Shown here piece by piece: positions 10,212-21,156 of a stretch of DNA of 64,000 nt. Below the pieces are notes generated by a model, which worked only from the letters and a program-made list of their open reading frames with translations, was not told the origin of the DNA and ran no database searches. Made by a program: the position numbers and the translations under genes. This DNA comes from Selaginella moellendorffii (Eukaryota; Streptophyta; Lycopodiopsida; Selaginellales; Selaginellaceae), in contig NW_003314301.1 of assembly GCF_000143415.4 (NCBI RefSeq), positions 1,300,314 through 1,364,313 of the forward strand. Reading direction: 5' to 3'. How positions within the stretch are numbered: the stretch's first letter is position 1; each line of letters opens with the position of its first letter.

Positions 10212-12155
10212 ATGGAAGAGAATGCGAGGCGGTGGAGGGGAAATTTGCGCGCGATGAAAGAGCGAGTGAGGGATCGCCTCTGCGCAGCGCAAGCACACAG
10301 TTCTCTCAGGCAATCGCAGCAAAGATCCGGTGTGGTGCGTGGAGCAGCGCTTGGCAGGGCCAGGACGGGGTTCGTAGTCGCCAGGGTATTCAAGGGAAAC
10401 GTCGTGTTTGCGCGGGTTGCCAAGAATCTGCGGCAGCGACAGCGGGCGTGGAGGAAAATCTCGATCGCCGATCGCATTCCAAGCTTCCGGAATCTCATCG
10501 CTGGAGCTTTCGGTGGAGCGATTCTTGTCGGTGGCTCCTCCGCTCACGCCGAAGCGCATGAAGCTCCACAGGGGTTCTTGGAAGAGCTGGCCACCAGAAG
10601 AAAATTCTTCAAAGGTGAGTGGAAACTTTCTCTACACAGTCCTTAACTTTTGGACAGGCCGGGGCGCTGCAACTATCGACGATGATCTAAAGAAGAAAAT
10701 TTCCGAGGACTCTCCAACCGTCCGTGTTCTTCGTGCCATAGCTGTTCCAGTTCTCGCAAATGTTTGCCATGTTTTCATGCATGGACTTAACCACACTGAG
10801 GTTTGTGGCTCGTCTCTTCTCTCGATTTTTTTCTGCCACTTACTTCTAGCAAACAGGTCTATGGCTTGGAGAAGCTTGAGAAAGCACTTCTACATCGCCC
10901 CCAAAGCACGGGTCTACTAACGGTGAGCTTCTCTTTTCATTTCTCTTCTGTTCTCTGGTATGATGTTCTAACGCAGTTTTTACTTTCGTGTAGCTGAGCA
11001 ATCACGTTGCCGCAATGGATGATCCTTTGGTCACAGCTTCTTTACTATCGCCTCAGATTCTGCTTCATGAAAGGATGCTAAGATGGACGTTGTGCGCTAC
11101 TGACCGATGTTTCACGTCCGTGCCCAAGTCTATCTTCTTTACGTCTTTGAAGGTGCTGCCAGTTTCTCGCGGCAAAGGCATTTACCAGGAGGTATACTTT
11201 TTTCTTGTCTCTGCAACCTTTGGAAAGTCCACTGACGCGTAGTAAATTTTCTTACAGGGCATGGACCTTGCGCTGGAGAAACTCAACCACGGAGATTGGG
11301 TACACATTTTCCCCGAAGGCAGTCGATCTCGAGATGGTGGGAAAACCTTGGGAAATGTGAAACGAGGGGTTGGGAGGTGATCTTGTGTGAGCTTTTTCTT
11401 ACTTGCTGCGAGCTATCTAATGCCCCTTGTTTTGTGTGATGAAGGCTAGTCATGGATGCGAAGGAGACGCCTGTGATCATCCCTTTCATGCACGAAGGCA
11501 TGCAAGAAGTTTTGCCGATTGGTAGCAAGTTCCCGCACATCTGCAAGAAGGTATTTGTCTCGTCTCGTGTTCGTGTTCCTTCACAGAGCTTTCTTTGCAG
11601 GTGACTGTTCTTGTGGGAGATCCAATTCTCGTGGACGATTTGCTTGCCAGATGCAAGGACCAAGAACTCACAACCGATGCTCTCTACGACGCCGTCGCGC
11701 AGCGCGTGGAAGAGAGAATGCGGGGGATGAAAGGCGAGCTACAGCAGCTGGTGGCGAACGAGAGACTAGCCCGCGAGAGAGATCGCAAGCTCTATCTGGC
11801 TCGGCGAGCGAGCGGGATCTGGGAGCACGTCGATTGGGAAATGGAAGGCTTTTCACTCCACAGCGACGACGAGACGATCGATCACTCCCATCAGCAGCAG
11901 CAGCGCGAATTCTCCGAGATCTCTTCCGGCGACGCAGCAAAAACGAGCTGGATGGATCATCCAATCCATTCCAGCGATCGCGCGCTGGATTCTTCGCCAA
12001 GCATCGCGGCGAGATTGAGAGCTTTCGGCGATCCAGCAGCGATGGTTAGCTTCGCGGCACGCGGCATCGCCTGGAACTGGAAGACGCGCGAGTTCAAATA
12101 TGGTGTCGGCACGTGGACGGCCAGATTGTGTGGAAATCAAGGGCTGGGATTGTAG
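10212..12155 (+). CDS. Tafazzin-like lysophospholipid acyltransferase
   Basis: A glycerolipid acyltransferase of the PlsC/LPLAT superfamily, closest to plant tafazzin-like proteins of mitochondrial or other membranes. Seven exons: 10212-10614, 10658-10800, 10857-10922, 10994-11191, 11258-11376, 11445-11550, 11601-12155; phases agree; 529 residues. The catalytic H-x4-D is in [10 protein letters not shown]. The acceptor-site motif is [12 protein letters not shown], followed by [18 protein letters not shown] and the tafazzin-type [12 protein letters not shown]. The arginine-rich N-terminus with a small-residue hydrophobic stretch ([14 protein letters not shown]) fits an organelle-targeted or membrane-associated protein. 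The C-terminal extension after about residue 400 is charged, contains His/Gln runs and is less conserved. The exact lipid substrate cannot be assigned from sequence. Confidence 0.9.
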
Positions 12156-12382
12156 AGGTTCTCGGGCTTGGGTTTGTGGCGTAGGGTTTGAGCGTTTGTG
12201 TTTTATAGCGAGCGAGCTGGTTTGGCGTCGCCAAGGGTTCTAGGCGCTCATATCTCTTCACCGGTTTGCCACACACAGCCGCAAAGGTACGCGCCTCCAA
12301 TCCACCGATTTGCGGCGTGCTAGGGCGCCGCCGCGAGGCATTTCTGGAGATTTCTCACTCATTTGCCGCGGGATTTTGCCAG

Positions 12383-13295
12383 ATGAATCGAGAGAAGCTG
12401 ATGAAGATGGCTAGTGCTGTGCGCACCGGTGGAAAGGGCACAGTGAGGAGGTATTTCGGCGGCATTGGTGATTTCGTTGTTTGAGCTGATGGATTTTTGT
12501 TTTCTGGCGCAGGAAGAAAAAGGCTGTACATAAGACGACGACGACCGACGATAAGCGTCTCCAGAACACGCTCAAGAGGCTGGGCGTGAACACCATTCCC
12601 GGAATCGAGGAAGTTAACATCTTCAAGGACGACATTGTTCTTCACTTTGTCAGTCCCAAAGGTTTGGAACCATTTTTTTTCCTCCATTTTCTTCCAGGCT
12701 TTTTTTTTTCTTAGATCCGATCGACCAACCTTTTTTTTCTTCATTACTTCTTTTCACCTTGTTAAATTCTTCCAATTCTCCATTCCCATCGATTAAGTTC
12801 TTCCAGTGTTCTCTTTTCCATTCTTGTTAGTCGAACAAGTTCTTCCAATGTTTACTGACGCTCTCATGTTTTACAGTCCAAGCCTCGATAGCTGCTAACA
12901 CTTGGGTCGTGAGCGGACCCGTCCAGACAAAGAGTAAGCTCCAGAGAAAGTATCAAAGTGTTTAGCTAATCCTTTTTTCGATCGATCGCCAGAGCTCACG
13001 GAACTGCTGCCTGGTATCATCAACCAGCTCGGTAAGTTTTGGCCATTGTTCTCGCTTGGATTTGTATTGATGTTTTGCGATCGAATCAATCCAATCGACT
13101 GCAGGTTTCTCGGGGCCGGATAACTTGGAGAACTTGAAGAAGATCGCGCAACAATTCAAGCGGCAAGAGAGTGGCGGCGGCGGAGCTCCGCTTGGCACCA
13201 TCGAGGACGACGAGGATGTTCCCGACCTTGTTCCTGGCGAAACTTTCGAAAAGCCTGCCGCCAATCCTCCCGAAGAGGTTGTGGCAACCGCGTGA
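12383..13295 (+). CDS. BTF3: Nascent polypeptide-associated complex beta subunit (BTF3)
   Basis: NAC-beta pairs with NAC-alpha at the ribosome exit tunnel and shields nascent chains. Five exons: 12383-12450, 12513-12661, 12877-12933, 12993-13031, 13105-13295; phases agree; 167 residues, the usual size. The N-terminus [19 protein letters not shown] with RRKKKAVHK is the conserved ribosome-binding region. The NAC domain follows ([19 protein letters not shown], then [12 protein letters not shown]) and the C-terminus is acidic. An in-frame Met exists upstream (12266), but the family start is at 12383. A telo-box lies upstream at 12182-12189. Confidence 0.95.
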
Positions 13296-13508
13296 TACTA
13301 GCAGAGAATATTCTTGCTATGTACTTGTAGCCCCTAGGGCATATTCTCCTTTTTTTCTATTTTCCTATCACGCGTCACATATTATTTTTAGGATTTATTA
13401 ATCTAGCCTATCCGGTCGCACACGTGGCGCGAATCCGAGAGCTTTCTTTTTTTTGAGAACCCTAGCTCCAGGGCGAGGACTTTTGGAGGAGAGGTCCGAG
13501 CGAAAGCG

Positions 13509-14256
13509 ATGGCGGCGATTTTCAACAAGCTCTCTACGATTTTCAGCAGTGATGATACGCTGCCCTGGACAGATCGCGAGATGATCAGTGTAAGCTTCGA
13601 TTTTCGGGAGAATTTGATGGATGCTTTGGAGCAGAGATGCGAGAGCGAGGTCGCCAAGGAAGGAGCTGGAATTACGCCGGAAAAGGATCGCAACGAGAGC
13701 CTGATGCGCCTCGCCTGGGCGCTCGTCCACTCGAGAGAGCCGTCTAATGTTCTTCGAGGCATTGCGATGCTGGAAGGTCTGTGATGTTCTTTGTGGATTT
13801 CTAGCAAGAATTTAGCTCGAGAGAATTTACAAACAGCTGCGTTTGATAAGAAGGCTGGACCGCTCCAAACGCGAGAGATTCTCTACTTACTGGCTGTTGG
13901 CCACTACAGGAATGGTGACTACGTCAAGAGCCGGCGATTGGTCGAGCAAGCTCTCGAGGTAAACTTTCTCGTTCTCCTTGCAAGTTGTTTAAATCCTTTT
14001 CATTCCTCGTCTCTCTCTCACAATTGAAAGCTGTGTTTCTTCACAGATTGCTCCCGATTTTCGCCAAGCTTTGATGTTGAGGTCTCTGATCGAAGACAAG
14101 ATCGCAAAAGGTTAGAGCTTGTACTGGCTTTTCAAAGTGAGAAGTTAATTCTTGGTATGTTTCTCAGATGGAATTATCGGGGTGGGAATTGCGGCAGCGG
14201 CCGTGGGACTGGTTGCGAGCGGGGTGGCTTGTGTAGTGGCCGCCAGGAAGCGATAA
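13509..14256 (+). CDS. FIS1: Mitochondrial fission 1 protein
   Basis: FIS1 is a tail-anchored outer-membrane protein of mitochondria and peroxisomes that supports organelle division. Five exons: 13509-13589, 13635-13776, 13837-13958, 14047-14110, 14168-14256; phases agree; 165 residues, the usual length. Conserved parts: LPWTDREMIS joined to RCESEV, LMRLAWALVHSR, RGIAMLEA, LYLLAVGHYRNGDY, and a C-terminal membrane anchor ending in basic ARKR. Intron 1 is only 45 nt and divisible by three without a stop, so retention would insert 15 residues; the spliced form aligns with the family. Intron 2 (13777-13836) removes an in-frame stop. A telo-box AACCCTAG is at 13458-13465. Confidence 0.94.
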
Positions 14257-15679
14257 CTTCGGACAAGGCCCCGTTATAATTGTGGTAACGTTTTTTGTGT
14301 AAAGTGTATGCATACCAGATCCAATTCTATTTTACTTGAAGCACGGAGTGTCTTAGACGTCTTTGAATTCTATTCTAAGAGCCTGTTGTGATTTCTCCGA
14401 GCGGGAGGACGCATCAAACCTAGCGGCAGTCTGAAAGTGGTGAGAGCAGAATCTTTTTAAAAACTTACAATAAAAAAGAATGTGAAATAAAATTATATTT
14501 ATAATTTTAATATTTTTAGTTTTTAAATGTTTTGAATGTGTATCTTAAAGAAAATACATTTTTTATGGCTAAAATGTGACAATTGAATATAAATAGCAAT
14601 TATCCAAGGGTCTTGATTATTAAAAATTTGATAATAATAACAATTTTAAAACTTTAAAATAAAAATTATATTCTTTTAATGAAGAGAGTATTATAAGTTT
14701 AAATCTTAGTAATTCAACACTTTACATTCAAAGTTAAAATAAAATATATTGTAAGTTGAAATGCATATTAAATAAAAGCTTTTGGTATTTGCAAATAAAT
14801 TTTTTTATGTGGAAAACAAAAAAGTCATAAATTTCAATTTATAATCTTTTATTACCCAATTTACACTAACTTTCTTGAACATTTACTAAATTTTATATTA
14901 AGTATTTATCTTTTAAAAAGCTATTATTATTATTATTATTTATAAATCTTAAACAATGAGTGAAATTTTATTAGGATTTACTCTACTGGGAGTTGTTACC
15001 TCTCTATGACATGCAAAATTAGCCTCAAAATGTAATTTAAACAAATTTCACTATGAACCAAAAAGAACTGAAGTGTAGAATGGTTTACACTAACACAAAT
15101 AATAGTAATTTTGAAAATATTAAATTTAAATAAAACATTTAATAAAAATCAATTTTTTAAAATTTAAAAACATTATTTAAGAAATGAAAACTTTTAAAAG
15201 TATATATTTATTTGAGCATTGGAACTTGTTAAATGTACAAGAAAGTTGTAAGACTCCAAACAAATCATTGTCAAGTCATGTGAAGAAGAAAAATATATCA
15301 TATATTGCAAATGGCAAAAAGAAAAAGTAATATTCACCCAATTAATACAGTAAAAAATGGATGTCACAATAATGCTTATTTCACCTTGAACACATTGAAA
15401 CACTGAAGCTCATGTTCTTGAAGGATTGGAAGATAAAGGCTCCCTCAAATGGTGTCCAAGTATAAGATCAATCCATTGGTTGAACATTGGGTGCCACATG
15501 AATAAGGTGGAAGAAGCGATGTCAAGGAGGGTGGAGGAAGTGGAGCAAGGCAAGCTCCATCGCTGTTCTTGGCGCATTAAAATCTGAATTTAAAAATGGA
15601 AGTTTTATGTTTTAACATGTTACAGAAATTTCTATTATTCTTTGGTTGTATTCTTACTGTTGTAAATAGAACACATGTC
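14257..15679. other. AT-rich intergenic DNA
   Basis: After the FIS1 3' UTR (to about 14,400) the sequence becomes strongly AT-rich with short A/T and ATT runs (for example 14923-14942). No open frame over about 70 codons, no recognisable repeat termini and no RNA gene were seen. It marks the left edge of the repeat-rich block. Confidence 0.6.
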
Positions 15680-16816
15680 TTATATCATGTCAAGATTATA
15701 GTAGCTCGGGTACCACGAGCTCATGTTGTTCCAGTTGACACCACGAGATCTTCTGAATGGATTGGCCACACGACTCCAATCTCTGGATGCCAGCTTGAAA
15801 CAAAACACGTCGTTGCAAGCGCTCAAATCGCCACTGGTGGAAACAAAAGCCACCAAAACAACGTTACCCATCCCAAAAGCAAACCAGCTGCAGCCACCAC
15901 CCTGCGCCATCAGCCCATGCACGTACTTGTCCGGCAATCTCGATACATCCTCCCAGTTCTCGTTGCTCTTGCAAGCGCAGAAAGGCTGCTCCAGATCCAC
16001 GCGCCCCTGGGACATCCTTGTAGCACGGCAAGCGGGACAAGTTCCCATCTTAGTTCTTTTCTTGTTGGGAGTGTAGAGCCAGATCCTCACGCACCCTTCA
16101 AAGTGCAAACGCTTCTCCATGGAAACACACGCGAGAACGTCGTGCTCGAGCTGGAAGAAGCGGTACTTGACGCTCCCGGTGCTGGGAGGGAGATGAAAGC
16201 TGCGTCCTTTGACGGGCCTGGGGACACCAATTGCTCTTGGCAGAATGTGAGCTTCCAAAACGTCCAGCGCTTGCAGCGAGCAAGTGTCAAGAACGTGAGA
16301 GTACATCAGGCGTGTGGAGCACTCGAGCCTGATGCCCGAGTCGTGGTTGAATCGATCGCCCAGGTAGCACATCCCCGTCCACTCTTGCGCCGGGGGAGCG
16401 TCGTCCACTGCCTCGAGCTTGAGGCTCGAGTTTAGCTTGCACAGCCTGTGGGACATAGGCGTTGCAATAACGAGAAACTCGGCGTCCAGTGATGGAGGCT
16501 CGATCTCTTTGGTGAAGCCAGTCACCGGATTCCAAGCGGATATAGTGTTGTCTGTCCGCTCCTTGAAGAAGAGGATTCCACCCGCGGCTCCACACAGATT
16601 ACCTTTGATCTGGGACGGATATGGCAGCTTGTAGTTGACAAAGCGATCCCTCTCCATGTCCCAGACCTCCAAGACTCTGCCATCTTCGTACACCAGACCG
16701 TACCTCAGCCTGCTCAAGATCTCCACAATGTCATGCGGTTCTGGGACGTCCTGGCTTTGTAAGGAGCGTACCTCCGTGTGGGCTTTTTTTCTTCCTTTGC
16801 CATATACAAAAACCAA
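15680..16816 (-). CDS. F-box-associated-type protein without recognisable F-box
   Basis: Single open frame of 378 residues. AWNPVTGFTKEIEPP is typical of the F-box-associated/kelch-like C-terminal region of plant F-box proteins, and blocks such as VYEDGRVLEVWDMERDRF and HDVLACVSMEK fit beta-propeller-like repeats. The N-terminus MVFVYGKGRKKAHTEV has no F-box (no LP-x-D/E-L pattern), and I see none in the AT-rich DNA upstream. A telo-box TTAGGGTT at 16819-16826 sits immediately upstream of the ATG, which argues that this could be a real 5' end. It may be an intact divergent member, or the 3' part of a gene whose F-box exon was lost at the edge of the repeat island. Confidence 0.7.
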   Translation of the reverse strand: MVFVYGKGRKKAHTEVRSLQSQDVPEPHDIVEILSRLRYGLVYEDGRVLEVWDMERDRFVNYKLPYPSQIKGNLCGAAGGILFFKERTDNTISAWNPVTGFTKEIEPPSLDAEFLVIATPMSHRLCKLNSSLKLEAVDDAPPAQEWTGMCYLGDRFNHDSGIRLECSTRLMYSHVLDTCSLQALDVLEAHILPRAIGVPRPVKGRSFHLPPSTGSVKYRFFQLEHDVLACVSMEKRLHFEGCVRIWLYTPNKKRTKMGTCPACRATRMSQGRVDLEQPFCACKSNENWEDVSRLPDKYVHGLMAQGGGCSWFAFGMGNVVLVAFVSTSGDLSACNDVFCFKLASRDWSRVANPFRRSRGVNWNNMSSWYPSYYNLDMI

Positions 16817-17625
16817 CCTTAGGGTTCAATGGATATATTTCATCCACTATATTGAAATTTCCATTCGGCACATGAGAGTGACTAGGGTTTTCACCAAGAT
16901 GGCTATAGCTGCAGAACTAAATTTTTTGTAGGTTATGGTCTTGGCTTGTCACCATTCTGGGCTCATGAGCTTACATTCCAGAACTTAGTATGGTCTTCTT
17001 TCGATTTAACTAGTTCGAGGAGATTTATGATTTGTCTAATGGCACTATAGATTGAAGATATGAGTTTTTAACATTATACAAGAATGGCTTGTAATTTAAA
17101 ATTAAACAAAGACAATGGATTTAAATATATAATACTAATTTACTACGCATTGCATGTAGCAATGTTTGGTTTACTTAATAGTAGTGTTATTCCTACTTAT
17201 TAATCCAATTGATAAAATAAAAGGCATAATTATAAATATGTTTATAATTTATAAACACAAGATTAATCTTACATGTTTGCTTAATAAAACCAAAAATTAA
17301 GTTTTATAAACAGAAAAAAATAAAATCTATTTTTATCCCAGCCCCATATCAGTAAAAAGCAATTCTTATTTTGGAAAGAAAAGCGAAAGTCACTATGATG
17401 CATACACTACTTGGTTCATTCTAAGAAGCTTCTCTCTTTTTGAAATCAGCCCATCTTAAATACAAGAATGATACAAAAGGACTGAAAGATAAATTTATTA
17501 TATTTATTTTTATTTAAAATCACATAAAAGAGTAATGTCTATGAGAACTTATTTATTGCTCACTCTACTTTATTAATCATCTACCTTACTTAAATATTAT
17601 TTAAAGAAATATTAAAAATATAATT
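16817..17625. other. AT-rich spacer
   Basis: Apart from telo-box-like motifs near 16819-16826 and 16882-16888, I see only AT-rich DNA with no gene-like frame and no clear element end. Confidence 0.5.
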
Positions 17626-19950
17626 TGTGAGTATATAAAAATGTGCAAGTCAATTAGCCCAAAAAACCTAACTTCTATATAGGAGCAAGTGGTCCAGATT
17701 AAAACTAATTTAATGCCTATAAAAATCCCACTATGCTAATTTTAGTGTATGACTGTTAATATTAGTATACAACATTGTAATTGTACACTTAAACATCCAT
17801 TCATCCTCTCCTCTTAGAAGAATGGAAGGTAGTTAAAGTTTTGGAGGATTAGTTTGCTAAACATCATGCCAAACCTAGCATTGACAGCTTGTGGCAATCA
17901 CATGTAAGCTCATGGGCTTAGATTTTCCAAGAGGTCACTCAACCTAGTATTATTCAAACCTAAAAATGTTTAACCTTAAGTATCCCAAGACCCTTAACTG
18001 ATTGAAAAAAGGGTGCATTTTTATTTATAAACTCTTTCTCTTTATATTTAAACTTTATAGATCATCTTTTAAGTCATTCTCTTTGGTTACTTATAATTCA
18101 CCATACTTCTTTATAAATTCACAGCCTCGTGAATAGAAGTTAACAGCCATAACTTTTCTGAGAGCTTCCCTATCTTTACACTCTACCCCTTCGATTGAGC
18201 CCAACCAGAGCAAACTAAACTTAGATGTTAATTAATATGTGGTGTGATTCCTTTATCCAACTAATATAGTCGGACCCAAGACCGCTTTAATACCAAATGT
18301 AAGCTTGTGAGTATAGACTTCCCAGGAAGTCACCTAGCCCAGTACTATTCAAACCAATGATGCTTAACCCCAAATATCCCAAAACCCTTAATCAATTGGA
18401 AAAAGGGTGCACTTTTATTCATGTGCCTTTTCTCTTTATATTTGAACCCTATAAATCGTCTCTCAAATTATTATCTTTAGTTAATTATATTACAAAGGTA
18501 AAGTCAACTCTGTTGGCAGTATTGAATCATGACCATATAAGAGTTTACATAGTAAATCACTAACATAACTCTATCTTGTGATATGCACATACCAAAGAGA
18601 TAGCAAATAACCATCTTAATTTGAATGTTGAAAATTTAGATACTTCACGATCATCTTTTTAAAGGTTTGAATGAGTTATTCCACTAAACCATATATCTAT
18701 GGATGATAAGCACTTGTGAAAATATAGTGTATCTCCAACCAAGATGTTAAAATATGAAATACCTCAATTATAAATTTGAAACTATTATCTGAGAGTATTT
18801 GCTTTGGATAAAATTGTTAGAACACCAATTATTGAGGTGGAATTACGCAACAACAATTACTGACACACTAGCAAAAGTATTGACTTCTACACAACAAGTA
18901 AAGTAGTCGAAAACAACAATAACATACTCATTGCCAACAGTCCATTATGGAAGTCCTATTAGATCAAATACCACAAACTCAAATGGATGAGAAATTATAA
19001 TTGACTTTAACCATTCTTTTGTAGCACAAAAGGGAGTATTATGGGCTTGGCACTAAACACAACTACTCACATATCAGATAATATCACATTGCATCTATGG
19101 CCAATAGAAAAACTTATATAGTTTCTTAACCACACATTGATATAGCCTAGAATAGGAGAGTTATGATAAATATGGAAAAAGCATGAAATAAATATTGAAA
19201 GTACCACCAGCTATAAATGATTATCAAAGATCAGTCCCAAGAAAGTTGTCTTTAAGGCAATATTGAGAATGTAAATGCTAAAATGGTAAATCATTAACAA
19301 GTAATACAGGATATTTAAACCCCTTACAAAACTTTTAAATCTATAGTTCAACTTTTTGAGCCTCACAAACCTTATTAAAAGAAGGTAAATCTTGTTTTGC
19401 ACCTTATGGATACTAAATATTAAATATAGCAATTACCAACAGCATAAAATCTATAAGTGCTAGAATAACAAACTTGTCAAGAACAAAAGAAGAGAGCAAA
19501 GAAGGGAGAAAAGCTTGAGAAAGGGGATTAACATCAACTATAGAACTTTCTAAATAATAAACAACCTTGAAATTATATATTTGAAGCTTTATAGCCCATT
19601 GAGCAGTATGACCAACAAAATTTTTCCGCTTCAATAATGAAGTAATTATAGCATGATCACATTTTAGCAACGTTCAAAAATTGTGCAAATACTTATGAAG
19701 CTTCTTGAAACCCCAAATTGCTATTAAACACTTATTCTCTATTGTGGAGTAGTTCACCTCTATTAGTTGTAATATATAGTTGATGTATGCAATACGATAA
19801 TACTAACTAGGCACACTCGTACTTTCTTGTATTAAGACACCTCTATGATTGATATCTAAAACATCCACACACAAAATAAAAGGTTGAGTGTAGTCAGGAT
19901 GTGCCAAAACTAGAAAAGTTAATAACTCTTTGAGATCCATAAAGGCCTAT
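17626..19950 (-). mobile_element. Decayed Ty3/gypsy element (left part), minus strand
   Basis: A degraded relative of the element at 38,090-43,116, colinear with it. The left LTR (TGTGAG start at 17,626, ending near 17,797) aligns with 38,090-38,265. Integrase-derived text covers about 18,500-19,300. RNase H remains cover 19,413-19,950, with peptide traces such as HTAQWAIKLQIYNFKVVYY. All frames are riddled with stops and the DNA is much more AT-rich than the sister copy, so it is old. It is interrupted by a TRIM at 17,903-18,494 and by the chromovirus at 19,951, and resumes at 28,190. No matching right LTR is seen. Confidence 0.8.
17903..18494 (-). mobile_element. Nested TRIM (miniature LTR retrotransposon), about 590 bp
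   Basis: Two direct repeats of about 197-200 bp, 17,903 to about 18,102 and 18,298-18,494, both starting TGTAAGC, flank an internal region of about 195 bp. On the minus strand the internal region starts with a primer-binding-like TGGTATTAAAGCGG next to the LTR, close to the tRNA-iMet PBS TGGTATCAGAGC. There is no coding capacity. Comparison with 38,737 shows that it interrupts the host gypsy text at GTGGCAATC/AAAGGTAAA. Partial relatives lie at 28,568 and 36,115. Confidence 0.75.
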
Positions 19951-21097
19951 TGTAAGGAACCAACTCGCCGAAGTGTCGTAGGCTAAAGGAGCCCCAAAAC
20001 CATGACCAAAATGATAAAGAGTTCATCGGATGGGACTAAGTCTAAGATCGAGTTCAAGACCGACTCTAAAACCGAGTTCGAGATAGAGTCCGGAATTGAG
20101 TCCGAGACCGACTCGGAGACTGAGTTCGAGACCGAGTTTGAGACGGAGTCCGAGATCCGAAATCGGGTCCAAGACCGAGTCCGAGATCGAGTCCAAGGTC
20201 GGGTCCAAAATCGGGTCCGAGATTGAGTCTGAGATCGAGTTCGAGACCGAATCCGAAGTCGGATCCGAGATTGAGTCCGAGATCGAGCCAAAGACTAAGT
20301 CCGAGTACTAATACGGGTCAAGGGGTGAAAGCCCAAAGCGTGTGTCTCCCAGGGGGGGGGCGCTGCAGGGGGTTCCAAAAGTATAGTAGGGATAGTGAGG
20401 TCCAGGAACCAGTTTTGAAGGAACTCTCCAGTGGGGCTTCCAAACTGACTTGAGGTTGGGACTGGGACCGAGGGGCCTTGGGTGGGAGTGAGCATGGACT
20501 TGGTTGGTGCCGGAGGGGCCATCCAAGGAAGTGCTCAAGAGCAGCTCTCACTCCCGAAAGGGAAACTAACTGCGGTGCTCCCGACTCATGTGGAGTGGTG
20601 CCCACTTGAGTACCATGCGGCTCATTGGTCCTTGCCCTTCCTAGAGGCTTGGACCTTCCCTTCGGGATGGAAGTGGGGGGGTAAAGGTACCCATATTGGG
20701 CCGTTAGGCCACGATGTTTCGCCCCGGCGTCCCGAAACATGCGTTGCACCCGAGACTTGGGATTTAGAGGGTCCCATGATCAAGTCTTGTGGTACCAAGG
20801 GATGTTAGGAACCTGGAAGCTTGGTGTGCTTGGCTGCTTGTGCTTGTGGGGAGTGTAGCCGAACCTTAAGTCCAGTCTAACCCGGGGAGGGGGGATTGGG
20901 AGAGATTTGGGAATTCGTGGATGGATGGCTAATACTCCATTGCTCGTGTAGTGAGTAGCTGAAACCAAGTAGGACCAAGTAGGAGCTGGTACCACAGGCA
21001 GGAACCTTGGTAAGGGAACTTAGCAAAAGCCAAGGCAGTGTTGGACGGATAGACGAGGTAAGCTGGCAAATTAGAAAGGAAAAATTTGTAGCTTACA
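19951..21097 (+). repeat. 5' LTR of the chromovirus (1147 bp)
   Basis: Starts TGTAAGGAAC and ends GCTTACA, followed by ATT and the PBS. It contains a degenerate 12-bp minisatellite (about 20,030-20,310), a G-run and the core GTGAAAGCCCAAAGCG...TATAGTAGGG at 20,324-20,398, which other LTRs in the window share. Confidence 0.93.
20030..20310 (+). repeat. 12-bp GAGTCCGAGATC-type minisatellite inside the LTR
   Basis: About 23 degenerate units of roughly GAGNCCGAGANC. Because the unit is a multiple of three it keeps several frames open on both strands (Glu/Ser-rich, Arg/Ser-rich), which is a by-product and not evidence of a gene. It recurs in the other copies at 26,418-26,690 and 27,122-27,402. 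Confidence 0.85.
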
Positions 21098-21100
21098 ATT

Positions 21101-21112
21101 TGGTATCAGAGC
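21101..21112 (+). other. Primer-binding site (tRNA-iMet type)
   Basis: TGGTATCAGAGC lies 3 bp inside the 5' LTR end. This is the standard plant initiator-Met tRNA complement used for minus-strand priming. Confidence 0.9.
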
Positions 21113-21156
21113 CTTTTCCTCAGTTCTAGCGAAGGATAGAGGCGGATTGCTGGGAG

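Noticed and set aside
13777-13812. A 24-28-nt intron in FIS1 ending at TTTCTAG
   Set aside because: The acceptor at 13,836 gives a 60-nt intron and a gapless match to the family (GIAMLEA then the TPR-like part), so the shorter option is not needed.
20002-20311. Glu/Ser-rich and Arg/Ser-rich open frames in the LTR
   Set aside because: They are products of a 12-bp minisatellite and appear identically in all LTR copies on both strands.
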